55,546 bases of DNA from Falsiroseomonas selenitidurans (GTDB taxonomy: Bacteria > Pseudomonadota > Alphaproteobacteria > Acetobacterales > Acetobacteraceae). The position numbers and the translations under genes were made by a program. Location: contig NZ_JAAVNE010000036.1 of the NCBI RefSeq assembly GCF_012103215.1, positions 1-55,546 of the forward strand, given 5' to 3'. Shown here piece by piece: positions 44,297 through 53,140 of this stretch. The first letter of the stretch is position 1. Each line of letters begins with the position of its first letter. The notes below the pieces were generated by a model. It did not search any database, was not told the DNA's origin, and was given only the letters and a program-made list of their open reading frames with translations.

Positions 44297-44737
44297 ATGA
44301 CGCCGATGGAGATCGCCCTGCAGGAAGCCCGCGCCGCCGCCGCGCGGGGCGAGGTGCCGGTCGGCGCCGTGGTGACGGACGCTGCCGGCCAGGTGCTGGC
44401 GCGCGCCGGCAATGCGGTGGAGGCGCTGCGCGATGCCTCGGCCCATGCCGAGATGCTGGCGCTGCGCGCCGCCGCCGCCGCGGTGGGCGAGAAGGTGCTG
44501 CCCGGCGCGACCCTGTGGGTGACGCTGGAGCCCTGCGCCATGTGCGCCCAGGCCATCGCGCATTTCCGGGTGAAGCGCCTGGTCTTCGGCGCCTATGACC
44601 CGAAGGGCGGCGCGGTGGACCACGGCCCCCGCCTGTTCCACCAGGCCACCTGCCACCATGCGCCGGAAGTGGTGGGCGGGGTGCGGGAGAATGAGGCGGC
44701 GGCGCTGCTGCGGGGGTTCTTCGCGGGGCTGCGGTGA
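44297..44737 (+). CDS. tadA: tRNA adenosine34 deaminase
   Basis: A 146-residue zinc deaminase converting A34 to inosine in tRNA-Arg(ACG). The active site is complete: HAE (His50, Glu52) and PCAMC (Cys80, Cys83). GAYDPKGGAVDHG matches TadA rather than guanine deaminase. It is transcribed away from the amidotransferase gene. The stop is 101 bases before the protease gene. Confidence 0.93.
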   Translation: MTPMEIALQEARAAAARGEVPVGAVVTDAAGQVLARAGNAVEALRDASAHAEMLALRAAAAAVGEKVLPGATLWVTLEPCAMCAQAIAHFRVKRLVFGAYDPKGGAVDHGPRLFHQATCHHAPEVVGGVRENEAAALLRGFFAGLR

Positions 44738-44749
44738 AAGGGGGCGACC

Positions 44750-44778
44750 TTGACGCGGCAAAGTGCACCGCGTAACGA
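44750..44778 (+). promoter_or_regulatory. Possible sigma70-type promoter for the protease gene
   Basis: TTGACG at 44750-44755 and TAACGA at 44773-44778 are separated by 17 bases. The -35 is a 5 of 6 match; the -10 is weak. It lies 60 bases before the protease ATG. A prediction from pattern only. Confidence 0.3.
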
Positions 44779-44838
44779 TCTTGTGACATTTACGATTCGT
44801 TCCGGATCGTCCGTCTTGGGTTGGGAGGGTCACGCCGG

Positions 44839-46632
44839 ATGGTCGCCTGGACGGAACAGGATGCAGCGCTGTTGTCCGCGTCCTGGATCGGCGAGCGGAT
44901 CCTGGTGGCCGCCTTCCACGGCACCGATGGGCTGGGCGTGGCGCCGCCAGGCACCCCCCGAGTCGAGACCGATGGCCTGCTGAGCCCCGCCGCCGAGGCG
45001 ATCGAGCGGTTGCAGCCCGAGGCGCAGAGGGCGCTGTTCACGGCGCTCGGCCGACTTGGCCCGGATGCCCTGGACCGCCTGGCCGCCCTGCGCGCGGACT
45101 ATGCCGCGCCGATCGTGGCGGCGCGCCGCGATGCCGCCGCACCGGCAATGGCCCTCGGCGCCGGCGATGCCTGGCGCCCGATGGCACTTGCCGGCGCCAT
45201 CGTGGTGCTGTTGACCGTGGCGACAACGGAAGTGCGGGTTGCATGGGACAGCGCCGCCGGCCTCGTTGCCGCGGAGATCCACAAGCACCCCGGCGTGCCG
45301 GCCGAGGTCGCGGCCATCGTGGCGACCGTCGCAGGCGTTTTTGCCGGCACCCAGCGAGGCGGCACGGCGCCCACGGCCGAGCCGCCGGACATTCCACCGG
45401 CCGGCACGTCGCCCACGGCCGAGCCGCCGGTTGCAAAGACGCCCAACGGCAAGTCGCCCGCCGCCAAGGCACAGGGCGCAGCCGGCAGCGCCAAGGCCCT
45501 GCCGGCCCCGTCGCAGAACGGACCACCGCCCCGGACCCTGCCGCTCGACGACGCGCAGGCACTGCGCGCGGAAGTGGAGCGCCTGGCGGAGCGGGATGGC
45601 TGGCTGGACCCGGATCGCTGGAAGCAGGGCCGTCTGCCAAGGGCAAGCCACTACCCCGGCGCCGCCAGGTTCGATGATTCGGCGCTTCCCTCGACCCTCG
45701 GCCTCGGTCTGATGCGGGTCCAGGACAGCACGCACAACGCGCCACGCTTTCGTGTCGCGGCGCGGCTCGGCACACGGAAAATCCTGCTCCCGCGTGCGAT
45801 TTCCAGGCTGCGGGCCACCTTGCACGACCAGTTCGGCCATGCGGTGAGCTTTCGCTCAGCCACCCCCGCGGTCGCGCTGGCAGGGTCCCTGCAGAGCGGC
45901 TCCTCCATCGCCGCGGAGACGGGTGGCGTCGGCGCCGTCGCCCTGCTTCTGGCCGATCCGGAGGGGCGGAACTTCTTCGCGCTGAGCGCCGGACACGTCT
46001 TCCTCGACCGCAACCGCACCGCCCTTCTGGGCCATGATGTGCATTCGCCGGCCCTGCCGGAGGACCCGAGAACCCGAATCGGTACGGTCGCTCACGTTTC
46101 CTTGTTCCCGACCCGCGAAGATCCCGCGCCGACCGGCGGAGACCTCGGACTCGTGAAGATCTCGGATTCCGGCTTCCTGCCGACGCCGGACAAGCGCCAG
46201 CTCTTCGATCAGAGAGTGTTCCGCCGCGCGTTCTATCCCTTCAACCCCGAGACGGTGTCGCAGGAACTGGCTGTGGTGAAGGCTTCCGCCGCCACCCCCT
46301 TCGCCCAGGCGACGCTGACAGCCATCGACGTCACCATCAAATACTTCTACCCGATGACACGGCAGATGTTTGCCGCCACGGGCCTGCAGGAAATCACCCT
46401 GGCCGACTCGGATGAAAAACAACCATTTCGTCTCGCACCGGGCGACAGTGGCGCATTAATTTGCGTGGATCACGAGGGCTACACGCCACTCGGCCTCATC
46501 GTGGCGGGGTCGGTTCTGGCGCCGACGCCACCCCCCGGCCATATAAGTGCAAGAATTGCCCGCGACCGAGTGGTAGGCTACGTGCAGACCTTCCACGAAA
46601 ACATCCACCTTCAGGGCTTGGGGATCCACTAG
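44839..46632 (+). CDS. Membrane-anchored trypsin-fold serine protease
   Basis: A 597-residue protein. An N-terminal domain (1-110) with a small helical region precedes one membrane segment (about 113-131), then a helix pair, a proline/alanine-rich linker (about 175-225) and a chymotrypsin-fold protease. The triad is complete and correctly spaced: His386 in LSAGHVF, Asp435 in GGDLGLVKI and Ser537 in PGDSGALI. The N-terminal domain is unrecognised; such N-termini in bacterial trypsin-like proteins can act as recruiting modules. The ATG at 44839 has gggaggg nine bases upstream. The last part has lower GC and a TTA codon, hinting at transfer. The next gene starts at once after its stop. Confidence 0.85.
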   Translation: MVAWTEQDAALLSASWIGERILVAAFHGTDGLGVAPPGTPRVETDGLLSPAAEAIERLQPEAQRALFTALGRLGPDALDRLAALRADYAAPIVAARRDAAAPAMALGAGDAWRPMALAGAIVVLLTVATTEVRVAWDSAAGLVAAEIHKHPGVPAEVAAIVATVAGVFAGTQRGGTAPTAEPPDIPPAGTSPTAEPPVAKTPNGKSPAAKAQGAAGSAKALPAPSQNGPPPRTLPLDDAQALRAEVERLAERDGWLDPDRWKQGRLPRASHYPGAARFDDSALPSTLGLGLMRVQDSTHNAPRFRVAARLGTRKILLPRAISRLRATLHDQFGHAVSFRSATPAVALAGSLQSGSSIAAETGGVGAVALLLADPEGRNFFALSAGHVFLDRNRTALLGHDVHSPALPEDPRTRIGTVAHVSLFPTREDPAPTGGDLGLVKISDSGFLPTPDKRQLFDQRVFRRAFYPFNPETVSQELAVVKASAATPFAQATLTAIDVTIKYFYPMTRQMFAATGLQEITLADSDEKQPFRLAPGDSGALICVDHEGYTPLGLIVAGSVLAPTPPPGHISARIARDRVVGYVQTFHENIHLQGLGIH

Positions 46633-46911
46633 ATGGCCGCGTATCGAGACGCCCAGGCTGTCCGCGACCTCATCCTGCGGGAGGGCGACAGGCTGTTCGG
46701 GATGGAGCCAAGGGCCGTCGGCCTTTTCGTCATCGCGCAGGGCGATTTCGGCGTGAAGGTGACGCTGCCGAGGCCGGGGCGTGACCTGCCGAGAGAAGCG
46801 GCCGGTGTCCCGCTGCGGATCGATATCGAGGTTGTGCCGGCAGAGGCCCTCGGCGCGGCGGGCGGCAGCTGGTCCTCCTATCCGCCGGCCAAGCAGCGCC
46901 GCACCGGCTAA
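46633..46911 (+). CDS. Small protein translated with the protease (92 aa)
   Basis: A 92-residue protein that starts on the base after the protease stop, so translation is coupled. An N-terminal helix (AVRDLILREGDRLFG) is followed by strands AVGLFVIAQGDFGVKVTLPRPG and a segment LPREAAGVPLRIDIEVVP. This layout recalls the beta domain that precedes the protease in NAL1-like trypsin-fold proteins (pattern VVGVGV, then GVPV). It may be a separated prodomain, chaperone, inhibitor or substrate. The tail is proline-rich and unstructured. It overlaps the convergent CorA-like gene by four bases. Confidence 0.7.
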   Translation: MAAYRDAQAVRDLILREGDRLFGMEPRAVGLFVIAQGDFGVKVTLPRPGRDLPREAAGVPLRIDIEVVPAEALGAAGGSWSSYPPAKQRRTG

Positions 46912-47888
46912 AGCAGCCGCCCAAGCCGCAGCGCCACCAGCACCCCGGCGACGGAGGCGGCGATCAGCGCCAGGGCCATGGCGAAGCCGCCCGGCTCCTC
47001 CACCCCCGGCACGCCGGTCACGTTCATGCCGAAGATCCCCGCCACCAGGCTCGCCGGCAGCATGGCCGCGGAGATCACCGACAGCACCAGCAAACGCCGG
47101 TTCGTCTCCTCTGCCGCGCGGGAGGCGGCGTGGTCCTGGGCAATGCGGCCGCGCTCCAGCACCGCGGCCAGGGTCCGCACCGCGGCCCGCGCGCGCCGGC
47201 CCTCGTGCAGCATCGGCCCGGCGAGCGACGCGAGGGATGGCGGCGCGTCCTCCTCCAACTCCTCCAGCGCCTCGACCAGCGGATCCAGCTGGCGCGACAG
47301 GCGCAGCGCTTCCCGCCGCACCGCCGCCAGGCGGTCGCGCGGCGGGTCGTCGCCGGGGCGCAGCAACTGATCCTCGATCCGTGCCATATGCTGCGCCAGG
47401 ACCGCGATGCCCTGGGCGAAGGCGGAAATGGCGTGGTGCAGCGCGCGGCCCAGCGCCGCCTCCGCCGTCTCCACCACCGGTGCCTGCAGCGCGGCATGCA
47501 CGCCGCGCAGCGGATGGCGCCGGGCGGTCACCAGCAGGCCGGGCCGCAGCGCGAAATGCAGCAGGCCCACCGCCGACGCCTCCCGATGCTCGGCATCGTA
47601 GTGGCTGTCCGGCAGGCAGCCGAACAGGGCACCATCGGCCGCCTCGATCCGCGTCGCCTCCTCGGTTTCCACCAGCGCCGCGCGGGCGGCCTCCGGCAAG
47701 GTGGGCAGGGCCAGGAGGAACTGGCGGGCCCTTGTGTCCACCAGGTCGAAATGCAGCCAAAGCGGCTGCCCGCCGGCCAGTACCCGCTGGCGAACCGTCT
47801 CCGCCTCCAGCTTCTCGGGCACCAGGCCCAGCCGCCAGGCGGCGATCAGCCCATGGCAGGGCGGCAGGCTGGGGATCATGTCGGGCAT
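46908..47888 (-). CDS. CorA/ZntB-family divalent cation transporter
   Basis: A 326-residue member of the CorA superfamily. A soluble N-terminal alpha/beta and helical domain (1-260) is followed by two C-terminal membrane helices. The pore motif is GIFGMN, i.e. GMN preserved with Phe in place of the usual Tyr. The ZntB-like branch exports or imports zinc, while CorA takes magnesium; the ion is not decided here. The start at 47888 (MPDMIPSL) was chosen over the long open frame upstream, which is not protein-like. Confidence 0.85.
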   Translation of the reverse strand: MPDMIPSLPPCHGLIAAWRLGLVPEKLEAETVRQRVLAGGQPLWLHFDLVDTRARQFLLALPTLPEAARAALVETEEATRIEAADGALFGCLPDSHYDAEHREASAVGLLHFALRPGLLVTARRHPLRGVHAALQAPVVETAEAALGRALHHAISAFAQGIAVLAQHMARIEDQLLRPGDDPPRDRLAAVRREALRLSRQLDPLVEALEELEEDAPPSLASLAGPMLHEGRRARAAVRTLAAVLERGRIAQDHAASRAAEETNRRLLVLSVISAAMLPASLVAGIFGMNVTGVPGVEEPGGFAMALALIAASVAGVLVALRLGRLL

Positions 47889-47940
47889 GGCACCTGCGGG
47901 GGAGGCTTCCCGGACCTTATAGCCCTCGTCGGGCGCGTGG

Positions 47941-48852
47941 TCAGGCCGCCTGGTACACGCCGGCGGCGCGCGGATCCCACCACCAAAGCGGTTCGGGCCC
48001 CACCATGACGCCGCCCTGGAAGCGCGGCGCCGGCCGGTGGCGGGCCTGGCCGGCCAGCACGGCATGGCCGCGCTCCGTCACCTGCCAGGGCGTCTCGCGG
48101 CTGATCAGCCGGCGCGGCCCGGTGGCCAGGCGCTGCGCCACCTCCTTCACGATCAGGTCGGTGACGTGGAACACCGGGTCCGCCCGGCGCAGCACCTGGA
48201 AGGCGGCTTCCAGCCCCGTCGCACCCTCCGCCACCGCGCGCAGCAGCCGGCGTTCGGTCAGCGCCAGGCCGTCGCTGCGCCAGGGCAGGTCCTGCAGGTG
48301 GCGGCGCATGGAAGCGGCCAGGTGCGGCAGCGGCAGGCTGCGCCGCGCCAGCCGGTCCAGCGCCGTCGGGTCCGGGCTGGCGAAGGCGGCCCAGGCCTCG
48401 GCCCCGGCCTGCAGCTGCAGCGCGGTCAGCGGCTCCGGCTGCAGCGCCGCCAGCGCCTCCACCGGCATTTCCGCGAAGGCCTGCCTGCCATCCGCCGGCA
48501 TCAGGAACAGCCGGCCCTCCAGCGGCGCGCGGTCCGCCAGCAGGGACAGCACGCGGATCAGCACCGCCTGGTCCCACAGATCATGCTCGAACCACAGCAG
48601 CACGCGGTCGAACCGCGCCAGGCTGCCGAGCGCCATGTATTCCCGGCCCAGGCGCAGCCGCGCCTCCTGCGCATCCACCCCGGCATGCAGCGCGATGACG
48701 CGGGCGCGGCGGCCGAGATAGGCCATCAGCTCCCCATCATCCACCGCGCCGACGCAGACCGGGTCGGCGATGCCGTGATAGGGGCCGGTCCAGCCGGCTT
48801 CGGGCAGCAGGCGGCGCAGATCATCGCCGCAGCGGAGATGGGCCGTGGTCAT
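47941..48852 (-). CDS. DUF1835-domain protein
   Basis: A 303-residue soluble protein. The N-terminal HLRCGDDLRRLL, DPVCVGAV and LWFEHDLWDQAVLIRVL segments match the DUF1835 domain, and the C-terminal half with winged-helix-like helices (LTERRLLRAVAEG, VKEVAQRL) resembles the DUF3658 partner. The biochemical function is unknown. An alternative ATG lies at 48867 (five codons upstream); neither start has a well-placed ribosome site. It is separate from the CorA-like gene by 52 bases. Confidence 0.75.
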   Translation of the reverse strand: MTTAHLRCGDDLRRLLPEAGWTGPYHGIADPVCVGAVDDGELMAYLGRRARVIALHAGVDAQEARLRLGREYMALGSLARFDRVLLWFEHDLWDQAVLIRVLSLLADRAPLEGRLFLMPADGRQAFAEMPVEALAALQPEPLTALQLQAGAEAWAAFASPDPTALDRLARRSLPLPHLAASMRRHLQDLPWRSDGLALTERRLLRAVAEGATGLEAAFQVLRRADPVFHVTDLIVKEVAQRLATGPRRLISRETPWQVTERGHAVLAGQARHRPAPRFQGGVMVGPEPLWWWDPRAAGVYQAA

Positions 48853-48925
48853 CCCCCCGCATGCCATGTCCGGGGCGGATGGGCGAGCCCCGCCCGTCCG
48901 CCCCGCCCCTCACCCCGCGGCGCTG

Positions 48926-49906
48926 CTACAGGCGCAGCCCCAGGCGGCGGATCATCACGCCCTCTTCCTCATACTGCCGGCGGGCAAAGGCCGCGTAATC
49001 CGCCGGGTTCAGGTAGAAGGGCGCCATGTCGAAGCGGTCGAGGATGGCGATATGCGCCGGGTCGTACAGCGCTTCCTTGAAGGCGTCGTGCAGGATCCGC
49101 AGTCGCTCCGCCGGCATGCCCTTGGGCCCGGCCAGCCCGTAGGGCGAGGCGGAGACGATGTCGATGCCGCTCTCCCGCAGCGTCGGCACGTTGGGGAAGC
49201 GCTTGGCGCGTTCCGCCGTCCAGGTGGTCAGCAGCCGCATCCGGCCGGACAGCACGAGTTCGGACCAGCCGGAGCTGTCGGCGCTGGCCTGGATCTGCCC
49301 GCCAAGCAGCGCCTGGCTGTTCTCCGCCCAGCCGCGGAACGGCACATGCGTCCATTCGATGCCGCGCTGGCCGGCGATCTGTTCCATGGTGATGTGCAGC
49401 GAGGTGCCGACGCCCGGCGTGCCGTAGTTCACCTTGCCCGGATTGGCCTTGGCGTAGCTGAGGAATTCCTCCAGCGTCTTCCAGGGCGCATCGGCGGCAA
49501 CGACGATGCCGAACAGGTAGCCGGTCAGGTGGATGACCCAGCTGTAGTCCTCCAGCGGGTTGAACAGCGCCCGCTGCGCCATCTGCGGGTGGCGGAACAC
49601 GCTGATCGGCATCTGCCCCAGCACGTAGCCATCCGGCCGCTCCGCGGCCAGCGCCTGCGGGCCCAGCACGCCGCCGGCACCGGCCTTGTTCTCCACCACG
49701 ATGGGCTGGCCCAGGCGGCGGCTGGCCTGTTCGCACAGCACGCGCATCTGGATGTCGGTGGTGCCGCCGGCGCCCCAGGGCACGATCATGCGGATCGGCC
49801 GGTTCGGGAAACGCTCCTGCGCCAGGGCCGGCGCAGCGATTGCCGCGGCGCCGAGGCCGAGCGCGGCACGGCGGCCGAGGGTGAGACGGTCGGGGTGATT
49901 GATCAA
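48926..49906 (-). CDS. Bug/TctC-family solute receptor
   Basis: A 326-residue periplasmic receptor. A signal sequence with a twin-Arg (TLGRRAALG) ends ALAQ, followed by the family start FPNRPIRMIVPWGAGGTTD. NYGTPGVGTSLHITMEQ and WTHVPFRGW match Bug ligand loops. The TTG at 49906 was chosen because gggagg sits seven bases before it; the upstream ATG has none. No TctAB genes are near, so it is an orphan receptor. Confidence 0.88.
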   Translation of the reverse strand: MINHPDRLTLGRRAALGLGAAAIAAPALAQERFPNRPIRMIVPWGAGGTTDIQMRVLCEQASRRLGQPIVVENKAGAGGVLGPQALAAERPDGYVLGQMPISVFRHPQMAQRALFNPLEDYSWVIHLTGYLFGIVVAADAPWKTLEEFLSYAKANPGKVNYGTPGVGTSLHITMEQIAGQRGIEWTHVPFRGWAENSQALLGGQIQASADSSGWSELVLSGRMRLLTTWTAERAKRFPNVPTLRESGIDIVSASPYGLAGPKGMPAERLRILHDAFKEALYDPAHIAILDRFDMAPFYLNPADYAAFARRQYEEEGVMIRRLGLRL

Positions 49907-50040
49907 GGTACGGCCTCCCTGCCAGATGCCGGCCTTGGGGCCGGTCACGCCCTGATCTGGTATCGCGCCCCGCGCCGCGCCGCAATCGTCCCGGCGCGGC
50001 GCCGCATCGCCCCGGCCGGGCGCGGCGGCGACGATCGCGC

Positions 50041-51807
50041 TCAGTTCATGAAGACGCGGGCGGACAGCGCGGACTGGAAGATCAGGTTCAGCAGGTCGCG
50101 GGTGATCTGGAAGTTCTTCGGGTCCAGCCGCGGCAGCGCGATCAACTCGTCGCCCGGCGCCGGGCCTTCCTCCGGCTCCAGGATCAGCTCGCCGCTCGCC
50201 TTGCGGATCATCACCTGCGCCTCGCTGCCGCGCTCCGCCAGGCCGCCGGCGGCGCGGATGTAGTCCGGGATGCGCATGTTCGGGCGCCAGACCACGGCCT
50301 GCGGCACCGCCACCTCGCCGGAGACGAGCACCGTCTGCACCCGTTCCGGGATGACGACGACATCGCCATCCTCCAGCCGCACATTGGCGCAGCGGCCGCC
50401 GCGGTCCATCACCACCAGCCGGCCTTCCGGCCGGGTGCGGCGGGCGCGCTGGATGTAGGTGGCGACCAGCTGCGCCTCCGCCGCGCGGATCTCGGCGACG
50501 CCGGTGGTGGAGGAAACGGTGAGGAACAATTGGCGTTCCAGCCGGTCCATCGCCTCATTGATCACGCGCGTCTGCTGCGCGGCGACAGAGGGGCGCAGCA
50601 GGAAGACGCCCTGCGGGTTGGCCAGCTGCGGGTCCACCGCGACATAGTCCAGCAGGGTGCACAGCGTGGTGTCGCGGTCCGCGATCAGCACGGAGGGCCC
50701 GATGCGGCTGCCCTCGATGGAAACGCGGACGGTCGGCGCCGGCGCGTCGGTGATGAAGGTGACGGTGTCCTGGTCCAGCAATTGCAGCCGCGCCAGTTCG
50801 CGCACCGTGGCATAGCGCGCGAAGGGCTGGCCGTTGCGGGTGCCGCGCACCACGGCGTTGGTGGCCGATGGCAGCGGCGAGGCCAGGCGCAGCAGCTCGT
50901 CGCCCGCCATGGTCCGGCCGCTGACCTCGAACAGGAAGTTGTTGCGCACCGCGCCATCCGCCCCGACCATGGCGCCCTGCGGCGCAACCACCACCGTGTC
51001 ACCTTCCTGCAAGGTGATGTTGGGCAGCTGGCCGGTCAGCAGGAAGCGGTACAGATCCACCCGCGCCACCGTGCGGCCGCCGCGGTTGATGGCGATGTCA
51101 CGGTAGGAGCCGCGGCCGGGGTCCACCCCGCCGGCGCGCGTCAGGTAGTCCAGGATGCTGTCCGACCCGGCGCCGAGGTGGCGCCCCGGCAGGCGGACAT
51201 AGCCGGCGACGAAGACGCCGACCTGGCTGGCGTTCAGCAGCACGGCATAGACCTGCACCTGCTGCGAGTAGACGCGGCGCACCTCCGCCTCCACCACCCG
51301 CTGCACGTCGCCGGCGCGGGTGCCGGCCATGCGGATCGGGCCGATCTGTGGCAGGAACAGATTGCCCTCCGGGTCCACCACGCCGACCACGGACGCCTCG
51401 ACGAAGCCCCAGACGGTGACCGAAATGCGGTCGCCCGGGCGGATCACGTAGTTCGGGTTGGGCGTGTCCGTCGCGGAAGCCGCGGCGCGGGTGAACAGCG
51501 CCGCGCCGAACACCACCGTCGCCGGCCCGGCGACCCGCGCCGGATCGCCGATCGGCCCCACCGCGATCGGCCCGCCTTCCGCCGCCGTCGCCGATCCGGC
51601 GCGGGAGGTGGTGATCGGGTCGGTGTTGCCGAGCAGCGACGGCAGCGTGCCGACGCTCGGGCCGCGCGTCATCGCCGCCGGCACGCCGGGCGGCGCCACC
51701 TGCGCCTGTGCCAGGCCGGGGCCCAGCAGCGCCAGCAGCAGCAGCGCGCGGCCGGCCAGCCGGCGCAGCGCGAAGGGGGCGGAGGGACGGCATTGGGTCT
51801 GGAACAT
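50041..51807 (-). CDS. Outer-membrane polysaccharide export protein (OPX, Wza-like)
   Basis: A 588-residue exported protein for polysaccharide transport across the outer membrane. A signal peptide ends AQAQ near residue 36. It has a Poly_export domain with NYVIRPGDRISVTVWG and DPEGNLFLPQIGPI, then repeated SLBB-like modules (VFVAGYVRLPGRH, VLVSGEVAVPQAVV). No lipobox cysteine is visible, so it is unlike enteric Wza. It is the last gene of the capsule export run, after the KpsE-like gene. Confidence 0.9.
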   Translation of the reverse strand: MFQTQCRPSAPFALRRLAGRALLLLALLGPGLAQAQVAPPGVPAAMTRGPSVGTLPSLLGNTDPITTSRAGSATAAEGGPIAVGPIGDPARVAGPATVVFGAALFTRAAASATDTPNPNYVIRPGDRISVTVWGFVEASVVGVVDPEGNLFLPQIGPIRMAGTRAGDVQRVVEAEVRRVYSQQVQVYAVLLNASQVGVFVAGYVRLPGRHLGAGSDSILDYLTRAGGVDPGRGSYRDIAINRGGRTVARVDLYRFLLTGQLPNITLQEGDTVVVAPQGAMVGADGAVRNNFLFEVSGRTMAGDELLRLASPLPSATNAVVRGTRNGQPFARYATVRELARLQLLDQDTVTFITDAPAPTVRVSIEGSRIGPSVLIADRDTTLCTLLDYVAVDPQLANPQGVFLLRPSVAAQQTRVINEAMDRLERQLFLTVSSTTGVAEIRAAEAQLVATYIQRARRTRPEGRLVVMDRGGRCANVRLEDGDVVVIPERVQTVLVSGEVAVPQAVVWRPNMRIPDYIRAAGGLAERGSEAQVMIRKASGELILEPEEGPAPGDELIALPRLDPKNFQITRDLLNLIFQSALSARVFMN

Positions 51808-51859
51808 GTCGGGCAATCCGGAAGAGGGGCCGGCATGGTGCGGGCCGGCCAGAGGGCAT

Positions 51860-51888
51860 GCTGGCGCGGGCTGCTGCGCCGCGCCAGC
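51860..51888. other. Perfect 10-bp hairpin between KpsE-like and OPX genes
   Basis: Arms gctggcgcgg and ccgcgccagc pair fully around a 9-base loop within the 115-base gap between the two capsule genes. Several shorter GGCCGG stems flank it. No T-run follows. It could protect an mRNA end or reduce transcription into the OPX gene. Confidence 0.4.
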
Positions 51889-51922
51889 CGGTTGGCCGGG
51901 CCAGCGCCCGGCCGGCTGGGTT

Positions 51923-53140
51923 TCAGCTTGCGTGCTCGCGCGCCCCGGCCACCAGCAGCCAGCCCACGGCGTAGAGCACCGACAGCCCCACCAGCAGCGT
52001 GATCGTGTTGAAGAAGGCCTTGGGATAGGTGGCACGCTCCGCCAGGTTCGGCTCCACGACCCGCATCAGGAAGACCTGCTGGCGCTGCGCATCGGCCCGC
52101 GCCGCCTCCAGCGAGGCGATGGCCGAGGCATAGATGCGCTCGGCGAATTCCCGCTCCAGCTGCAGGCGCTCATAGCCCGAGATCTGCTGCGTCAGCGTCT
52201 CGGTGCCGCTGGTCCGGCGCGCGCGCTCCAGGCCGATCTGCGCCGACAGCGCCGCGATGCGGTTGTTCAGCACCTGGATCTGCGGATTGTCGCGCCGCAT
52301 GAAGGCCTGCTTTTCCTGCAGCTCCGTCCGTGCCTCGGCCAGCGCCGCTTCCAGCCGCGCCACGGTCTGCACGGCGCTGCCGGCGGCGGCGGTGGGGTCC
52401 AGCGTCTGCTCGCGCTCGCGGAAGGCGGTCAGCGCCTCACGTGCCGCGAGGACGCGACGCTCGGCGATGGCCACCTCCTCCCGCCCGACGCGCAGCGTGT
52501 CGGCCGAGGTACGGGCGGAGAAGCGGTTCACCAGTTCCTCGGAAAGTCGGATCAGGCCCTGCGCGATCGCCAGCGAATCCTCCGGCCGGTAGGCCAGGAC
52601 CTGCAGCGTGGCGATGCCGGTCTCGATCTCGTATTTCACGGCGACGCGGCGGCGGTAGTATTTCAGCAGCCGCTCGGCCGCCGGATCCTCGTAATGCAGG
52701 CGGGAAATCAGGTCGGCTTCCGGCCGGCGCCAGATCGCGGGCAGGTCGAGTTCGCGCTGCAGCCCGGTCACGGCATCCAGGCTGTCGATGAAGGACACCA
52801 CGGCCTGCGCCTCCTCCGCGCCCGGGCGCATCGACCCGGCGGTGGCACCGAGGATGCTGGCAAGGCCCGCCCCGGCCCCGCCGCCGCCACTCGCGCCCGG
52901 ACGGCCGCGCACCAGGATGCGCGCCTCGGTCTCGTACAGGTCGGCGGCGTAGAAGGTGTAGTAGCCGGCGCAAAGCAGCGTCGGCAGCAGCACCAGCAAC
53001 GCATACCAGGCAAGCGGCGTGCGTGGCCGGAGCCGCGCCAGCAGCGCCTGGCGTGGCCGCCTGGCGCCGGGCCGCGATACCGGCTCGACGCCGGAGGCGG
53101 TCAGGGTTTCAGAGGGCTTTATAGGTGGCGACAGCTTCAT
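51923..53140 (-). CDS. Capsule export inner-membrane protein, KpsE/CtrB-like
   Basis: A 405-residue Wzz-like polysaccharide co-polymerase of the PCP-3 type. One membrane helix is near 44-64 and another near 378-398, with a long periplasmic coiled-coil between (about 215-330, REALTAFREREQTLDP and LEREFAERIY). A periplasmic N-terminal domain carries ETEARILVRG. It would link the KpsMT transporter to the OPX protein. Its start overlaps the ATPase gene by 32 bases. Confidence 0.88.
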   Translation of the reverse strand: MKLSPPIKPSETLTASGVEPVSRPGARRPRQALLARLRPRTPLAWYALLVLLPTLLCAGYYTFYAADLYETEARILVRGRPGASGGGGAGAGLASILGATAGSMRPGAEEAQAVVSFIDSLDAVTGLQRELDLPAIWRRPEADLISRLHYEDPAAERLLKYYRRRVAVKYEIETGIATLQVLAYRPEDSLAIAQGLIRLSEELVNRFSARTSADTLRVGREEVAIAERRVLAAREALTAFREREQTLDPTAAAGSAVQTVARLEAALAEARTELQEKQAFMRRDNPQIQVLNNRIAALSAQIGLERARRTSGTETLTQQISGYERLQLEREFAERIYASAIASLEAARADAQRQQVFLMRVVEPNLAERATYPKAFFNTITLLVGLSVLYAVGWLLVAGAREHAS

